From Desulfoluna sp942491485 (GTDB lineage: Bacteria > Desulfobacterota > Desulfobacteria > Desulfobacterales > Desulfolunaceae), in contig CALOAX010000006.1 in the NCBI GenBank assembly GCA_942491485.1, forward strand, positions 124,001 through 188,000: DNA of 64,000 nucleotides, read 5' to 3'. The position numbers and the translations under genes are program-made. Below the pieces are notes generated by a model. It saw nothing but the letters and a program-made list of their open reading frames with translations, had not been told where the DNA came from and did no database searches. Below, piece after piece: positions 6,471 to 14,482 of this stretch. Numbering within the stretch: the first letter of the stretch is position 1; each line of letters opens with the position of its first letter.

Positions 6471-8636
6471 TCAGGCGCTGACTGCCTCTTCTATGGGCAG
6501 ATATTTCGACAGAGGACAGCCGCCACAGGCACCCTCTTCGTGAATCTGCATATAAATGGCGGTCAGGGCCTTCTCCCCGTTGGGGTAAAGATTCTCTCTG
6601 CCGATGGTCTCCAGGAGGTGCGTGCGTTCCAGCACAGCCACCACCTCCTCCTTCATGGAGCTGAAGGAGATGCCGCGCCCACTTTCGCGCACGGTCTCGA
6701 TGAGAATTGCCAGAGCCTCTTCACCGGATGCATCCACATCGTTAATGCCACTGGACTCGATGAGGATGTGCCTGAGATCGGGTTTTTCGGTGATGAACTC
6801 CAGCACCTTGTCTTCCAGATAGGATGCGTTGGTGAAGATCAGGGGGCCGTCAAAACGAACGACGGCGATGTGATCACACTCGCGCAGACCGAACTTCACG
6901 GAGCTTCTGAAGGTCTGATCTTCGGACCTTGAGAGAAGGGCAACGCGTGGACGGAGGTTCTTGTAGATAAAAACGATAAAGGTCAGGGCAACCCCCACCA
7001 TGATCCCCTCTTCGAGATGGGGCGCAAAGTAGAGAGTGCAGACAAAGGTAATCACGCTGATGATGCCGTCGGCACGTTTGGCCTTCCAGGCATGCACAAA
7101 GCCCTTCACGTTAACCAGCCCGATCACTGCCATCATGATCACCGATGCGAGTACCGCCTGGGGCAGATGGTAAAGAAGGGGGGTAAAGAAGAGCAAGGTC
7201 AGGGCCACCATCACGCTTGTCACAACGGAAGAGATACCGCTGACCGCGTTGGCCTGAAGGTTTACGGCGGATCGGGAGAAGGACCCGGACACCGCGTAAC
7301 TCTGACCAAAGGAACCGACGATGTTGGCCAGGCCCTGGCCGATCAGTTCCTGGTTGGGATCGAGCTTCTGTCCGGTCTTGGCAGCCATGGCCTTGGCGAT
7401 GGCAATGGCCTCCATAAAGCCGAGCAGGGAAATGATCACGGCAAAAGGAAGCAGCTGAAGAATGGCGCCCAAAAAGGTGGTGTTGGCAGGCAGGGTGGGA
7501 ACACCCATCTTGAGGCCCTTGGGAATATCCCCAACGACAGCACCGGCACCGATCATTTTCAAGGAGTCAAGATTCAGCGGCTTGTTCCCCACCTTCATCC
7601 GCCACTTGCGGCCATCGGTTTCCATGCCGGCAGGTTCCTCTCCGCGCACATAAAAGACTGGGCTCTCCCCGGAGTCTTTGGAAGCGGCGAAGTGGATCAG
7701 ACGAAGAGCCTCACGGGTTGCACCGGAGGAGGCCTTCAAGGTGTTGATCTGCGCATTGATTTGGGCCAGGCTGTATTCAAGCTCCATCTGTTCGGATGAA
7801 GGAATGGTTCCCGTGGCGTGCTCTTCAACGGCTTTCAGCTTGTTGTTCAGGGTGGCTCTTTCATCCCCAAGCGCCTTGATCTCAGCCACGTCCTTGTTAA
7901 AATCACCGATCATGGATGTCACCGACGGCGCATTGATACTGCTCACGGGAACAAACTGATCGTGATTGAACTTGAAGGCAAAGGAGATCACCGTGGTGAC
8001 GGCAACGGCCACCAGCACGTTGGGAATCTTGGGATTGACCCGTTTGAGCACCACCATGATGGCGATGGAGAATACCCCCATGGCGAGGGTCGGAAGATGG
8101 GTGTAATGAAGGGCCGACTTACAGACGTGAAGAATCGTCTCGTAGTGGTGAGGCGCCTTGTCCACATAGACCCCGAAGAGTTTCGAGAACTGGGATGAGG
8201 CGATGATAATGGCCGCAGCGTTGGTAAACCCGTTCACCACCGGATGGGAGAGGAGGTTCACCACCAGGCCGAGGCGCAGCACACCGAGCAGGAACTGAAA
8301 AACGCCCACGGTCAGTGCCAAAAGCACCGAGTAGGCGATGAATTCCGTACTCCCGGCGGTGGCCAACGGTTCGAGTGACGCCGCCGACATAAGCGACACC
8401 ACCGCCACCGGGCCTGTGGCCAATTGGCGACTGGAGCCAAAAAGAGCAGCCACCATGGGTGGCAGAAATGCGGCATACAGGCCGTAGTAAGCCGGAAGTC
8501 CGGCCAGCTGGGCGTATGCCATGGATTGCGGGATGAGGACCATGGCCACGGTAATCCCGGCCACCACGTCGGTTCTCAGTTTCCCTGTGTCGTAGTCCTT
8601 GAACCAGAGCAGAAATGGAAACACCTTGGTTAGCAT
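6471..8636 (-). CDS. SulP family inorganic anion transporter with STAS domain
   Basis: A 721-residue membrane protein of the SulP/SLC26 family, which carries sulfate, bicarbonate or related anions. The N-terminal signature DVVAGITVAMVLIPQSMAYA (residues 23–42) and YGLYAAFLPPMVAALFGSSR are typical. The second membrane half includes GSFSRSAVNLQANAVSG, and a cytoplasmic STAS domain follows at about 580–690. Two things are odd. Residues about 225–370 form a polar, partly coiled-coil insertion between membrane segments. The C-terminus ends with CGGCPLSKYLP, a possible metal or redox site. The start ATG 8636 follows GGGGGAAG. In a sulfate reducer sulfate is a reasonable substrate, but bicarbonate is equally possible with a beta-helix protein downstream. 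Confidence 0.85.
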   Translation of the reverse strand: MLTKVFPFLLWFKDYDTGKLRTDVVAGITVAMVLIPQSMAYAQLAGLPAYYGLYAAFLPPMVAALFGSSRQLATGPVAVVSLMSAASLEPLATAGSTEFIAYSVLLALTVGVFQFLLGVLRLGLVVNLLSHPVVNGFTNAAAIIIASSQFSKLFGVYVDKAPHHYETILHVCKSALHYTHLPTLAMGVFSIAIMVVLKRVNPKIPNVLVAVAVTTVISFAFKFNHDQFVPVSSINAPSVTSMIGDFNKDVAEIKALGDERATLNNKLKAVEEHATGTIPSSEQMELEYSLAQINAQINTLKASSGATREALRLIHFAASKDSGESPVFYVRGEEPAGMETDGRKWRMKVGNKPLNLDSLKMIGAGAVVGDIPKGLKMGVPTLPANTTFLGAILQLLPFAVIISLLGFMEAIAIAKAMAAKTGQKLDPNQELIGQGLANIVGSFGQSYAVSGSFSRSAVNLQANAVSGISSVVTSVMVALTLLFFTPLLYHLPQAVLASVIMMAVIGLVNVKGFVHAWKAKRADGIISVITFVCTLYFAPHLEEGIMVGVALTFIVFIYKNLRPRVALLSRSEDQTFRSSVKFGLRECDHIAVVRFDGPLIFTNASYLEDKVLEFITEKPDLRHILIESSGINDVDASGEEALAILIETVRESGRGISFSSMKEEVVAVLERTHLLETIGRENLYPNGEKALTAIYMQIHEEGACGGCPLSKYLPIEEAVSA

Positions 8637-9246
8637 AACGATACTTCCCCCTGAAAATCTAAAATGAATACATAAACCTTTCTTTTCCTATTCTTAAAAG
8701 GAACTTCCCTGTCCTTTTATATCCTGTTTTGGGGCCTTACGGGTTTTGCACAAACCCTGCCAGTTGTTCATAAATCAGCAAACACCACCGATTGGAGCAC
8801 TGTTTCGTCCCTCTGGCTCCGGTGTGTGGGGCTGCCACTGTTTTTACTCCTCAAAAAGCACTAATTGGCCTTCCCAAACCAAATTAAAAGTCCTTTCCGA
8901 GCAATTAGAATGCAGATATATGACAGTGAAAGTTTTGTCAATTGCAAAGCCGCTAAGAGGATGATTCCCTTTGTTTTTTTTATATGGGATTTTCTCGGGA
9001 ACAAAAAAAAGGTCCACTGACCCGACAATAGTACCGCCCAATAAATCCACTGTTTTTTTTAACAATATCACCAACCCAACGTCCGAACCCTGCCCATTTT
9101 ATCCGAAAAACCGTACCACACTCGTTGAAAGAGCAACCCCAAGGCAAAACAGCGTTCGCAAATCGGAGTACCCCCGCCGCCAAAACGCATAAATAATGAT
9201 GCGCCGAATGCAATAAAAAAAAGGCTGTCCCCCAAGCACAGTGACA
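8637..9246. other. AT-rich intergenic stretch, no convincing gene
   Basis: About 600 bp upstream of the SulP gene, richer in A and T than the flanks. Short open frames on both strands show no protein-like composition and no ribosome-binding site. It should hold the promoter of the SulP gene, but I see no single clear -35/-10 pair. Confidence 0.5.
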
Positions 9247-9248
9247 CG

Positions 9249-9536
9249 AGCCCCCGGCGGCCCTGCCGGGGGCCAAACCTCTGAAAAGTTTGACAAACAG
9301 GTTTTACAGGCCGTTCGCCTTCTTCACCGGTTTTCGCAACCCTTATAGTTTTGTTTTAACAAGTGGGCCGTCTCCTCTTCACATCATGTTGCCCTGACAG
9401 CCGGGAAAAACGAAACCCATGAAAAACCGAAATGCACAGGCGTAGCCCGTCAGGAAATGTGAAGAGCCCGAGGAACGAGGGTTCAGAGCATTCGCAACCC
9501 GCTTTCGAGGTGGCTCCACTTCGCCACCGGAGACAA
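9249..9536 (+). repeat. Dispersed element, A module plus B module, long form
   Basis: The A module (GCCCCCGGCGGCCCTGCCGGGGGCC, then AACCTCTGAAAAGTTTG, then ACAAACAGGTT) is followed by the 'CCGTTCGCCTTCTTCACCGG' spacer type and a GTTTTAACAAGT segment. A hairpin-like middle follows, in which CTCTTCACAT pairs with ATGTGAAGAG. The reverse B module (GAGGAACGAGGG…GCATTCGCAACC…TCGAGGTGGC…CCACCGGAG) closes it. It lies beyond the 3' end of the THUMP methyltransferase gene. Confidence 0.65.
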
Positions 9537-9616
9537 AATTGAGAGGACAGAAGAAGGAAGGAGAGGGGAGGGGGAGCACACATTGCGGTGCCCCCATGAT
9601 TCAATATGGAAATGAA

Positions 9617-10795
9617 TCAGGCAATCTGCCCGATGATAACAGAGAGGTCCAACCCGCCATGGGACATGGGGTGCTCATGAAAGCCGGAAGGAAGAGGCCG
9701 GGGCACCTGCGCTTTGGGAACAGCGATGGCCGTTTTCCATCCCTTCCACTCGGTACCAAGATGGGTCAGAAGGCGTTTTACAAAGGCATCGTTTCCGCCC
9801 TTGATCCGTTTTCCATAAGGAGGGTTAAAAACCACGAGCCCCGGCCCCGATGCAAGAGAGGCGGGATCAAGGGCGAAGAAATCAGCGGACTGAAGGGAGA
9901 CCGCCTGACCAAAGGGCATGGCGGCAAGGGTCTTCCCCAGGCGCCCCACGGCCCCTTCATCCAGGTCTGAAGCAAAAATCAGCGGAGAATCGAATCTGCG
10001 CATCCCGACCTCCCCTTCCCGCTTCAAGTGGGCAAACCCCTTCCCCCTGAAGGAAGGCCACGCCTCAAAGGCAAATTGACGAAACAGGCCGGGCGGGGTC
10101 TGAGTGGCGAGCATGGCGGCCTCAAGACTGAAGGTTCCCGCCCCGCACATGGGGTCCACCAGAGGCTCATCACCCGTGTAGCCGGCCATGGCGAGAATGG
10201 CCGAGGCAAGGGTCTCACGAATGGGGGCCCTGCCCCCATGGGTCTTGACCTGGCGCTTAAACAGAGGCTCCCCCACGGCATCCAGGGACAGGGTAAAATG
10301 GTCATCCTCCCCCCTTACGTAAATCTTCTGAGGAACCGAGCCCTTACCGCCCCCCGGCAGGGCCTTTGCCACCACCTTCTCCACTCGCTCGGCCACAGCA
10401 CCGGAGTGATACAACCGGCAATGATGCGTGGTCACCACCACCTCAATGTCCGCATCGGCGGGCAGCCACAGCTCCCAGGGAATTTCAGCCGTGCGACGCT
10501 CCAGGCGATTAAATCCGTCAGCTGTAAAGGTACTCAGGCGCACGAGAATCCGGTTGGCCAGGCGAAGGTGCAGAGCAGCTTCCCATAGCTTTTCCAGGCG
10601 TGCCGAAAACTCAACCCCCCCGGTCACCCGCGTTACAGCGAGCCCGAGTCGTGATTCCACCTCCTGGGCCAGAAGCCCACCAAGGCCGGGTGTCGCCCCC
10701 ACATAAAAGGTGTGCTCGCGTGCCGCCACGCGGCGTCGAACCCTCTTCTCAAAGGCAGAGTCCCCTGCTTTTTTCTCCTGCTGCCGTTCCGGCAT
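9617..10795 (-). CDS. THUMP domain class I SAM-dependent RNA methyltransferase (RlmL-like)
   Basis: A 392-residue cytoplasmic enzyme. A THUMP RNA-binding domain occupies about residues 60–170. A Rossmann methyltransferase domain follows, with PIRETLASAILAMAGY, the SAM loop VDPMCGAGTFSLEAA and the catalytic NPPYGKRI motif. That NPPY signature marks N2-guanine or N6-adenine methylation, and the closest characterised group is the RlmL half of E. coli RlmKL, which modifies 23S rRNA guanine. The length matches stand-alone RlmL-type proteins; the RlmK half is absent. The first 25 residues are basic and variable. The start ATG 10795 has GAGGAC just upstream. The gene is separated by 33 bp from the upstream Na/Pi transporter gene on the same strand. 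Confidence 0.8.
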   Translation of the reverse strand: MPERQQEKKAGDSAFEKRVRRRVAAREHTFYVGATPGLGGLLAQEVESRLGLAVTRVTGGVEFSARLEKLWEAALHLRLANRILVRLSTFTADGFNRLERRTAEIPWELWLPADADIEVVVTTHHCRLYHSGAVAERVEKVVAKALPGGGKGSVPQKIYVRGEDDHFTLSLDAVGEPLFKRQVKTHGGRAPIRETLASAILAMAGYTGDEPLVDPMCGAGTFSLEAAMLATQTPPGLFRQFAFEAWPSFRGKGFAHLKREGEVGMRRFDSPLIFASDLDEGAVGRLGKTLAAMPFGQAVSLQSADFFALDPASLASGPGLVVFNPPYGKRIKGGNDAFVKRLLTHLGTEWKGWKTAIAVPKAQVPRPLPSGFHEHPMSHGGLDLSVIIGQIA

Positions 10796-10828
10796 GACGT
10801 CCTCACAATCTATGGTACGAGAGGGTCC

Positions 10829-12595
10829 CTAAATAAGAAGGGACGTCTCCCGGGTTTGGGTTTCAAGAAATGATTTTGCAATGTTAGAGGAGTACACAAC
10901 AACCTGCACCATAAGGTGCATCAGCTCCATATGAACCTCGTGGGTCTCCATGGACGCCTCCTGCTTTCCCACCAGGCGGTCAAGGTGACGCGCCCGGTAC
11001 TGAAGCTCGAGGTCAAGGTACTTTCGTTCTTTGGCCATGATTTTCTGAGCCTTTTCCAGGTCCTGCTCGGCGAAGGCCTCCTTAAGGAGCCGGATCTGCT
11101 TGCACACCTTCTGATGGTAGATGGTCAGCTCCTCGCGCCCCTCATCGGAGAAATCATGGGTGAGCCGCTTTTTCTTCTCGATCAGGGGCAGCACATTCCG
11201 GTGGATGATATCACCGATGCTCTCCATGTCCTTTACAATAGAAACCATGGCATAGACCACGCGCATCTGCTTCTCCGACGCACCGCTTCGGGCAATGTTC
11301 AAAAGGTAATCGATAATCTTCTCCTCCAGAAAATCGATCTCCTCCTCACGTCGGTCGATCCCTTCCAGAAGGGTCAACTCGGGGTGGTCTTTATCTCTCT
11401 TGGGCCTTTGGGTCACAAAGGGGACCGCCACGGCTTTCAGCAGGTACTCCAGAGCGGATGCCATGCGCGAGATTTCGGCACGGGCCAGGTCAATGGCAAG
11501 GGCCGGTGAGAGAATCTTGCTTTCGTCAAGAAATGTGGTGGTGTGCCGGGGAATCGGGCACTCCGTCTCAGGCATGATCTTCATGATCAGGCGGGCAAAG
11601 AGCTCGGTAAACGGCAGAAAGATGATCCCGATAACAATGTTAAACACAGAATGAGCGTTGGCAATCTGACGGGCAATATCGGAATCAAACTCACTGGCCA
11701 GCCAGGCGATACCCCGGGTGAACTCGGGAATCCAGCCGATGAAAAGCAACACCCCGATCACGCGGATCATCACGTTCGCCAAGGCCACCCGCTTGGCGTC
11801 CCTGTTTGCACCGATGCTTGCAAACCCTGCCGTCACGCAGGTGCCGATGTTTGCTCCCAACACCATGGGAATGGATGCCTCAAGGGAAATAAGCCCTTCC
11901 AGGCCAAGCACCATTAAAATACCGATAAAGGCGGTGGAACTTTGAACAACGGCCGTCAGGACAACCCCGATGAGAAGACCGAGCACACGGTTCTCAAGAC
12001 CTGAGAGCAGGGTAATCACTTCCTGACTGCTCCTCAGCGGTCGCATGGAGTCCCCCATGAGCTTCAGGCCGTAAAAAAGCACCCCGAACCCCAGAAGCAC
12101 GTCCCCCACGGATTTCATCCCATCGCTCTTTGAGAGAAGCCGGATCAGGAAACCGGCAGCAATCATCAACAGGGCGTAATCTGTCACCTTAAATGCGATG
12201 AGCTGAGCTGTAATGGTCATGCCGATACCCGACCCGACGAGTACCCCGATGGTCTGGACAAAACGCATAAGTCCAGCCTGAACAAACCCCACCAGCATCA
12301 CCGAGGTGGCGCTTCCCGACTGAACCAGCATGGTGACCACCACACCCAAAAGCATCCCACGGTATTTGTTTTTCGTCAGATTGGCCAAAATGGAGCGCAA
12401 ACGATCACCTGCTGCGCGCTGCATGCCGTCACTCATCAGCTCCATGCCGAAAAGGAAGAAGGCGAGCCCTCCCAACAACCCCATCATCTGAAGGCCCCAG
12501 TGGATCTCCGAAAAATCCGCAGCCCAGGCATCCGCTGCCAGAAAAATCACACCCGCAGTCGCCAACCCCGCCAATACTATTTTCTTAACCCCCAT
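10829..12595 (-). CDS. Na/Pi symporter family protein with C-terminal PhoU-like domain
   Basis: A 588-residue inner-membrane protein. Two inverted Na/Pi repeats are visible: MLVQSGSATSVMLVGFVQAG near residue 95 and AVVQSSTAFIGILMVLG near 215, each with the QS(G/S)(S/T)A motif that forms the substrate site. Residues about 350–560 are soluble and helical, with the charged repeats typical of PhoU domains. Related bacterial proteins move phosphate coupled to sodium, and the PhoU part probably regulates flux. The N-terminus has a signal-anchor-like segment (IVLAGLATAGVIFLAADAWA). The start ATG 12595 has a modest AGGTG ribosome-binding site. Confidence 0.85.
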   Translation of the reverse strand: MGVKKIVLAGLATAGVIFLAADAWAADFSEIHWGLQMMGLLGGLAFFLFGMELMSDGMQRAAGDRLRSILANLTKNKYRGMLLGVVVTMLVQSGSATSVMLVGFVQAGLMRFVQTIGVLVGSGIGMTITAQLIAFKVTDYALLMIAAGFLIRLLSKSDGMKSVGDVLLGFGVLFYGLKLMGDSMRPLRSSQEVITLLSGLENRVLGLLIGVVLTAVVQSSTAFIGILMVLGLEGLISLEASIPMVLGANIGTCVTAGFASIGANRDAKRVALANVMIRVIGVLLFIGWIPEFTRGIAWLASEFDSDIARQIANAHSVFNIVIGIIFLPFTELFARLIMKIMPETECPIPRHTTTFLDESKILSPALAIDLARAEISRMASALEYLLKAVAVPFVTQRPKRDKDHPELTLLEGIDRREEEIDFLEEKIIDYLLNIARSGASEKQMRVVYAMVSIVKDMESIGDIIHRNVLPLIEKKKRLTHDFSDEGREELTIYHQKVCKQIRLLKEAFAEQDLEKAQKIMAKERKYLDLELQYRARHLDRLVGKQEASMETHEVHMELMHLMVQVVVYSSNIAKSFLETQTRETSLLI

Positions 12596-12692
12596 AACAC
12601 ACCTGTCCGTCTCGTCTGTTCATCCATCCACTATAGAAAGTCCATAAAAACACAACCCCTCACCCACGGTGCTTCCAACGTAACAATGAGTC

Positions 12693-12925
12693 TAACTATT
12701 CAGCTGCCTCCGGCGGCAAGGGTGGCGAAGCCACATTATGCAAAATACCTTGAAAGCAGGTAACGGATGCGTTTTGCCCCTTGTTCCTCGGGCCGAATCA
12801 CATCCGCCTTTAAAACAGACATCATGCAAGGACACTGTTTAAGACCTGTTTGTTAAGCCCACCACTTGGATCCGGCAAAAGTTTAGCCCCCGGCAGGGCC
12901 GCCGGAGGCACAAGCTGAACAGTTA
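12693..12925 (-). repeat. Complete dispersed element, reverse orientation, with terminal inverted repeats
   Basis: The ends TAACTATTCAGCT (12693–12705) and AGCTGAACAGTTA (12913–12925) are inverted repeats with one mismatch. The B module comes first (GCCTCCGGCGGCAAGG…CCCCTTGTTCCTCGGG), and the reverse A module comes last (GACCTGTTTGTTAAG…AAAAGTTTAGCCCCCGGCAGGGCCGCCGGAGGC). This is the same architecture as at 3585–3798, inverted. Confidence 0.75.
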
Positions 12926-12940
12926 CAAAATAAGGTCTTA

Positions 12941-12981
12941 AAAAATAGAAGGTGCCATGGATGTTTCATCCATACACCTTC
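12941..12981 (-). terminator. Terminator-like hairpin on the minus strand
   Basis: GAAGGTG.CATGGATG (12948–12963) pairs with CATCCATACACCTTC (12967–12981) with a one-base bulge and a three-base loop. Read on the minus strand it is followed by TATTTTTTAAG. No recognised minus-strand gene lies immediately upstream (13000–13549), so it may end an uncharacterised short transcript. Confidence 0.45.
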
Positions 12982-13549
12982 GGTATCGAAACACATCAGT
13001 CACACATTTTGAGGCGTCACATTTTCAGCACCAGCTTTAAATGCCCGTCAACGGGCTACAAATCATCTTAGTGAAGGCACTTGGCAACCGTCAACACCAT
13101 TTGAGCATCTTACATCTTACCACCCTGCCCCCTCTCAGCAGGAACCGCCGCACACGTTCATCTGTGACCTGCCCAATTGATCGGATTGACAACCCTTTCG
13201 ATATCTTGTATCTAATCCTTCATAATGCATGTGCACGGCCTGAAGATGGGGCATCAGCATGCACGGCAACCCTGCCTGAAAACCGTAAAACAACATCAAA
13301 GGCAACTTTGCGCACTGTACCCGAACACGGTACCCTGACTTTATTGCAATGCCTCGGCACCAATAACACTCGCAACAAAGTCGGCATGAACAGCGCCTCG
13401 CTGCACCATATTAGTCCCATGATGAAGACCAACCACAGCATATTGCATGCTGGCACGGCCCGTTGTTCATAAACGAGGCCTGCATACATTTATTGATCAG
13501 TATATTAAGGGCTCCGGCCCATTCGATTTGACCTTCCAAGGAGGCATCC
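12982..13549. other. Leader region of ssb, no convincing gene
   Basis: About 570 bp between the minus-strand hairpin and ssb. A possible plus-strand promoter has TTGACA at 13186–13191, a 17-base spacer, then TATCTA. Starting there, the ssb transcript would have a leader of roughly 330 bases. A minus-strand open frame (13220–13489) has a hydrophobic stretch but no ribosome-binding site, and I do not accept it. No LexA-type palindrome was found. Confidence 0.4.
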
Positions 13550-14155
13550 ATGGCCAGTTTAAACAAGGTGATGATTATTGGAAACCTGGGCAGAGACCCG
13601 GAAGTGAGCTATACCCCCAGCGGTCTTGCCATCACCAAATTCAGTATCGCCACCACCGATGTACGGGTGGACCGCAACAGCGGAGAGCGTACCGAACGAA
13701 CAGAGTGGCACCGCATCACTGTATTCGGAAAAACAGCAGAAAACTGCGGTCGTTTTCTGTCCAAAGGACGACAGGTATACGTAGAGGGACGCCTCCAGAC
13801 CAGCTCTTATGAAAAGGACGGCATCACCCGCTACTCCACCGACATCATCGCCAACCAGGTCACCTTCCTTGGGGGAGGCGCTCGCAACGGCGAAGGCGGC
13901 GGCCAGCAGGCCGGTGGCGGATTCGGCGGAGGCCAGAACAATTACCAGGGCCAAGGTCAGGGCGGCGGCTACAATCAAAACCAGAACCAGGGCGGTGGTT
14001 ACGGCAGCGCCGGCGGCTATCCCGGGAGCTACAACAACGCCCCCCAGCAGCCCCCTGCAGCTCCCCAGCAACCTGCGGCACAGCCCCAGGGCGGCGGCTA
14101 CGGCGGTGGAGACCCCGGATTCACCAACCCTCCCGATGACGACATCCCCTTCTAG
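13550..14155 (+). CDS. ssb: Single-stranded DNA-binding protein
   Basis: A 201-residue SSB. The OB fold spans residues 1–110 with the typical opening SLNKVMIIGNLGRDPEVSYT and the segments RTEWHRITVFGKTAENC and GRQVYVEGRLQTSSYEKDG. A long, low-complexity linker of Gly, Gln, Asn, Tyr and Pro runs from about 113 to 190. The acidic tip DDDIPF is the docking site for replication and repair partners. The protein coats single-stranded DNA as a homotetramer. The start ATG 13550 follows AAGGAGG. A strong terminator follows the stop, and the gene stands alone. Confidence 0.97.
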   Translation: MASLNKVMIIGNLGRDPEVSYTPSGLAITKFSIATTDVRVDRNSGERTERTEWHRITVFGKTAENCGRFLSKGRQVYVEGRLQTSSYEKDGITRYSTDIIANQVTFLGGGARNGEGGGQQAGGGFGGGQNNYQGQGQGGGYNQNQNQGGGYGSAGGYPGSYNNAPQQPPAAPQQPAAQPQGGGYGGGDPGFTNPPDDDIPF

Positions 14156-14197
14156 CGCATTCGTACCCCTGCCACAGGGGGCTTAAAACGAGACGCA

Positions 14198-14231
14198 AAA
14201 AAGCCCCCTTGGTTACAAGGGGGCTTTTTTT
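14198..14231 (+). terminator. Rho-independent terminator of ssb
   Basis: The stem AGCCCCCTTG pairs with CAAGGGGGCT around a GTTA loop, with seven T after it and six A before it. It can work in both directions, and it lies 43 bp past the ssb stop. Confidence 0.9.
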
Positions 14232-14246
14232 ATTTGAACAAGACGT

Positions 14247-14463
14247 GCCTCCGGCGGGTCGCTTTTTGAAAAAAGCTCCGCAAAAACTTTCCGGTTGCCG
14301 CTTCCTTTTCTCTCAGCCCCTGTGGGGCTGAGAGAAAAGGAAGCGGCATACTCGTTAAACCAGAATCATATGGTTTGCAACATCGATGGAGCAGACGATT
14401 CGCTTATTAGACCTGTTTGTCAAACTTTTCAAAAGCTTGGCCCCCGGCAGGGCCGCCGGAGGC
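14247..14463 (+). repeat. Composite element with a perfect 24-bp hairpin, copy 1
   Basis: Starts GCCTCCGGCGGGTCGC followed by TTTTTGAAAAAAGCTCCGC and a CTTTCCGGTTG segment. A perfect hairpin follows: arms 14297–14320 and 14324–14347, loop TGT. Next come ACTCGTTAA.CC and CATATGG, and a reverse A module (GACCTGTTTGTCAAACTTTTC…GGGCCGCCGGAGGC, about 14409–14463). It sits between convergent ssb and glpB. The same layout recurs at 62409–62626 with a different stem sequence. Confidence 0.8.
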
Positions 14464-14482
14464 AATCTTTTGTCCTGTTTAC

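Noticed and set aside
13220..13489. Minus-strand open frame of 89 codons with a hydrophobic stretch, before ssb
   Set aside because: No ribosome-binding site, no homologous pattern, and an implausible start; kept only as part of a possible small-RNA region.
12982..13549. LexA operator upstream of ssb
   Set aside because: No CTG-N10-CAG-type palindrome was found in the leader.
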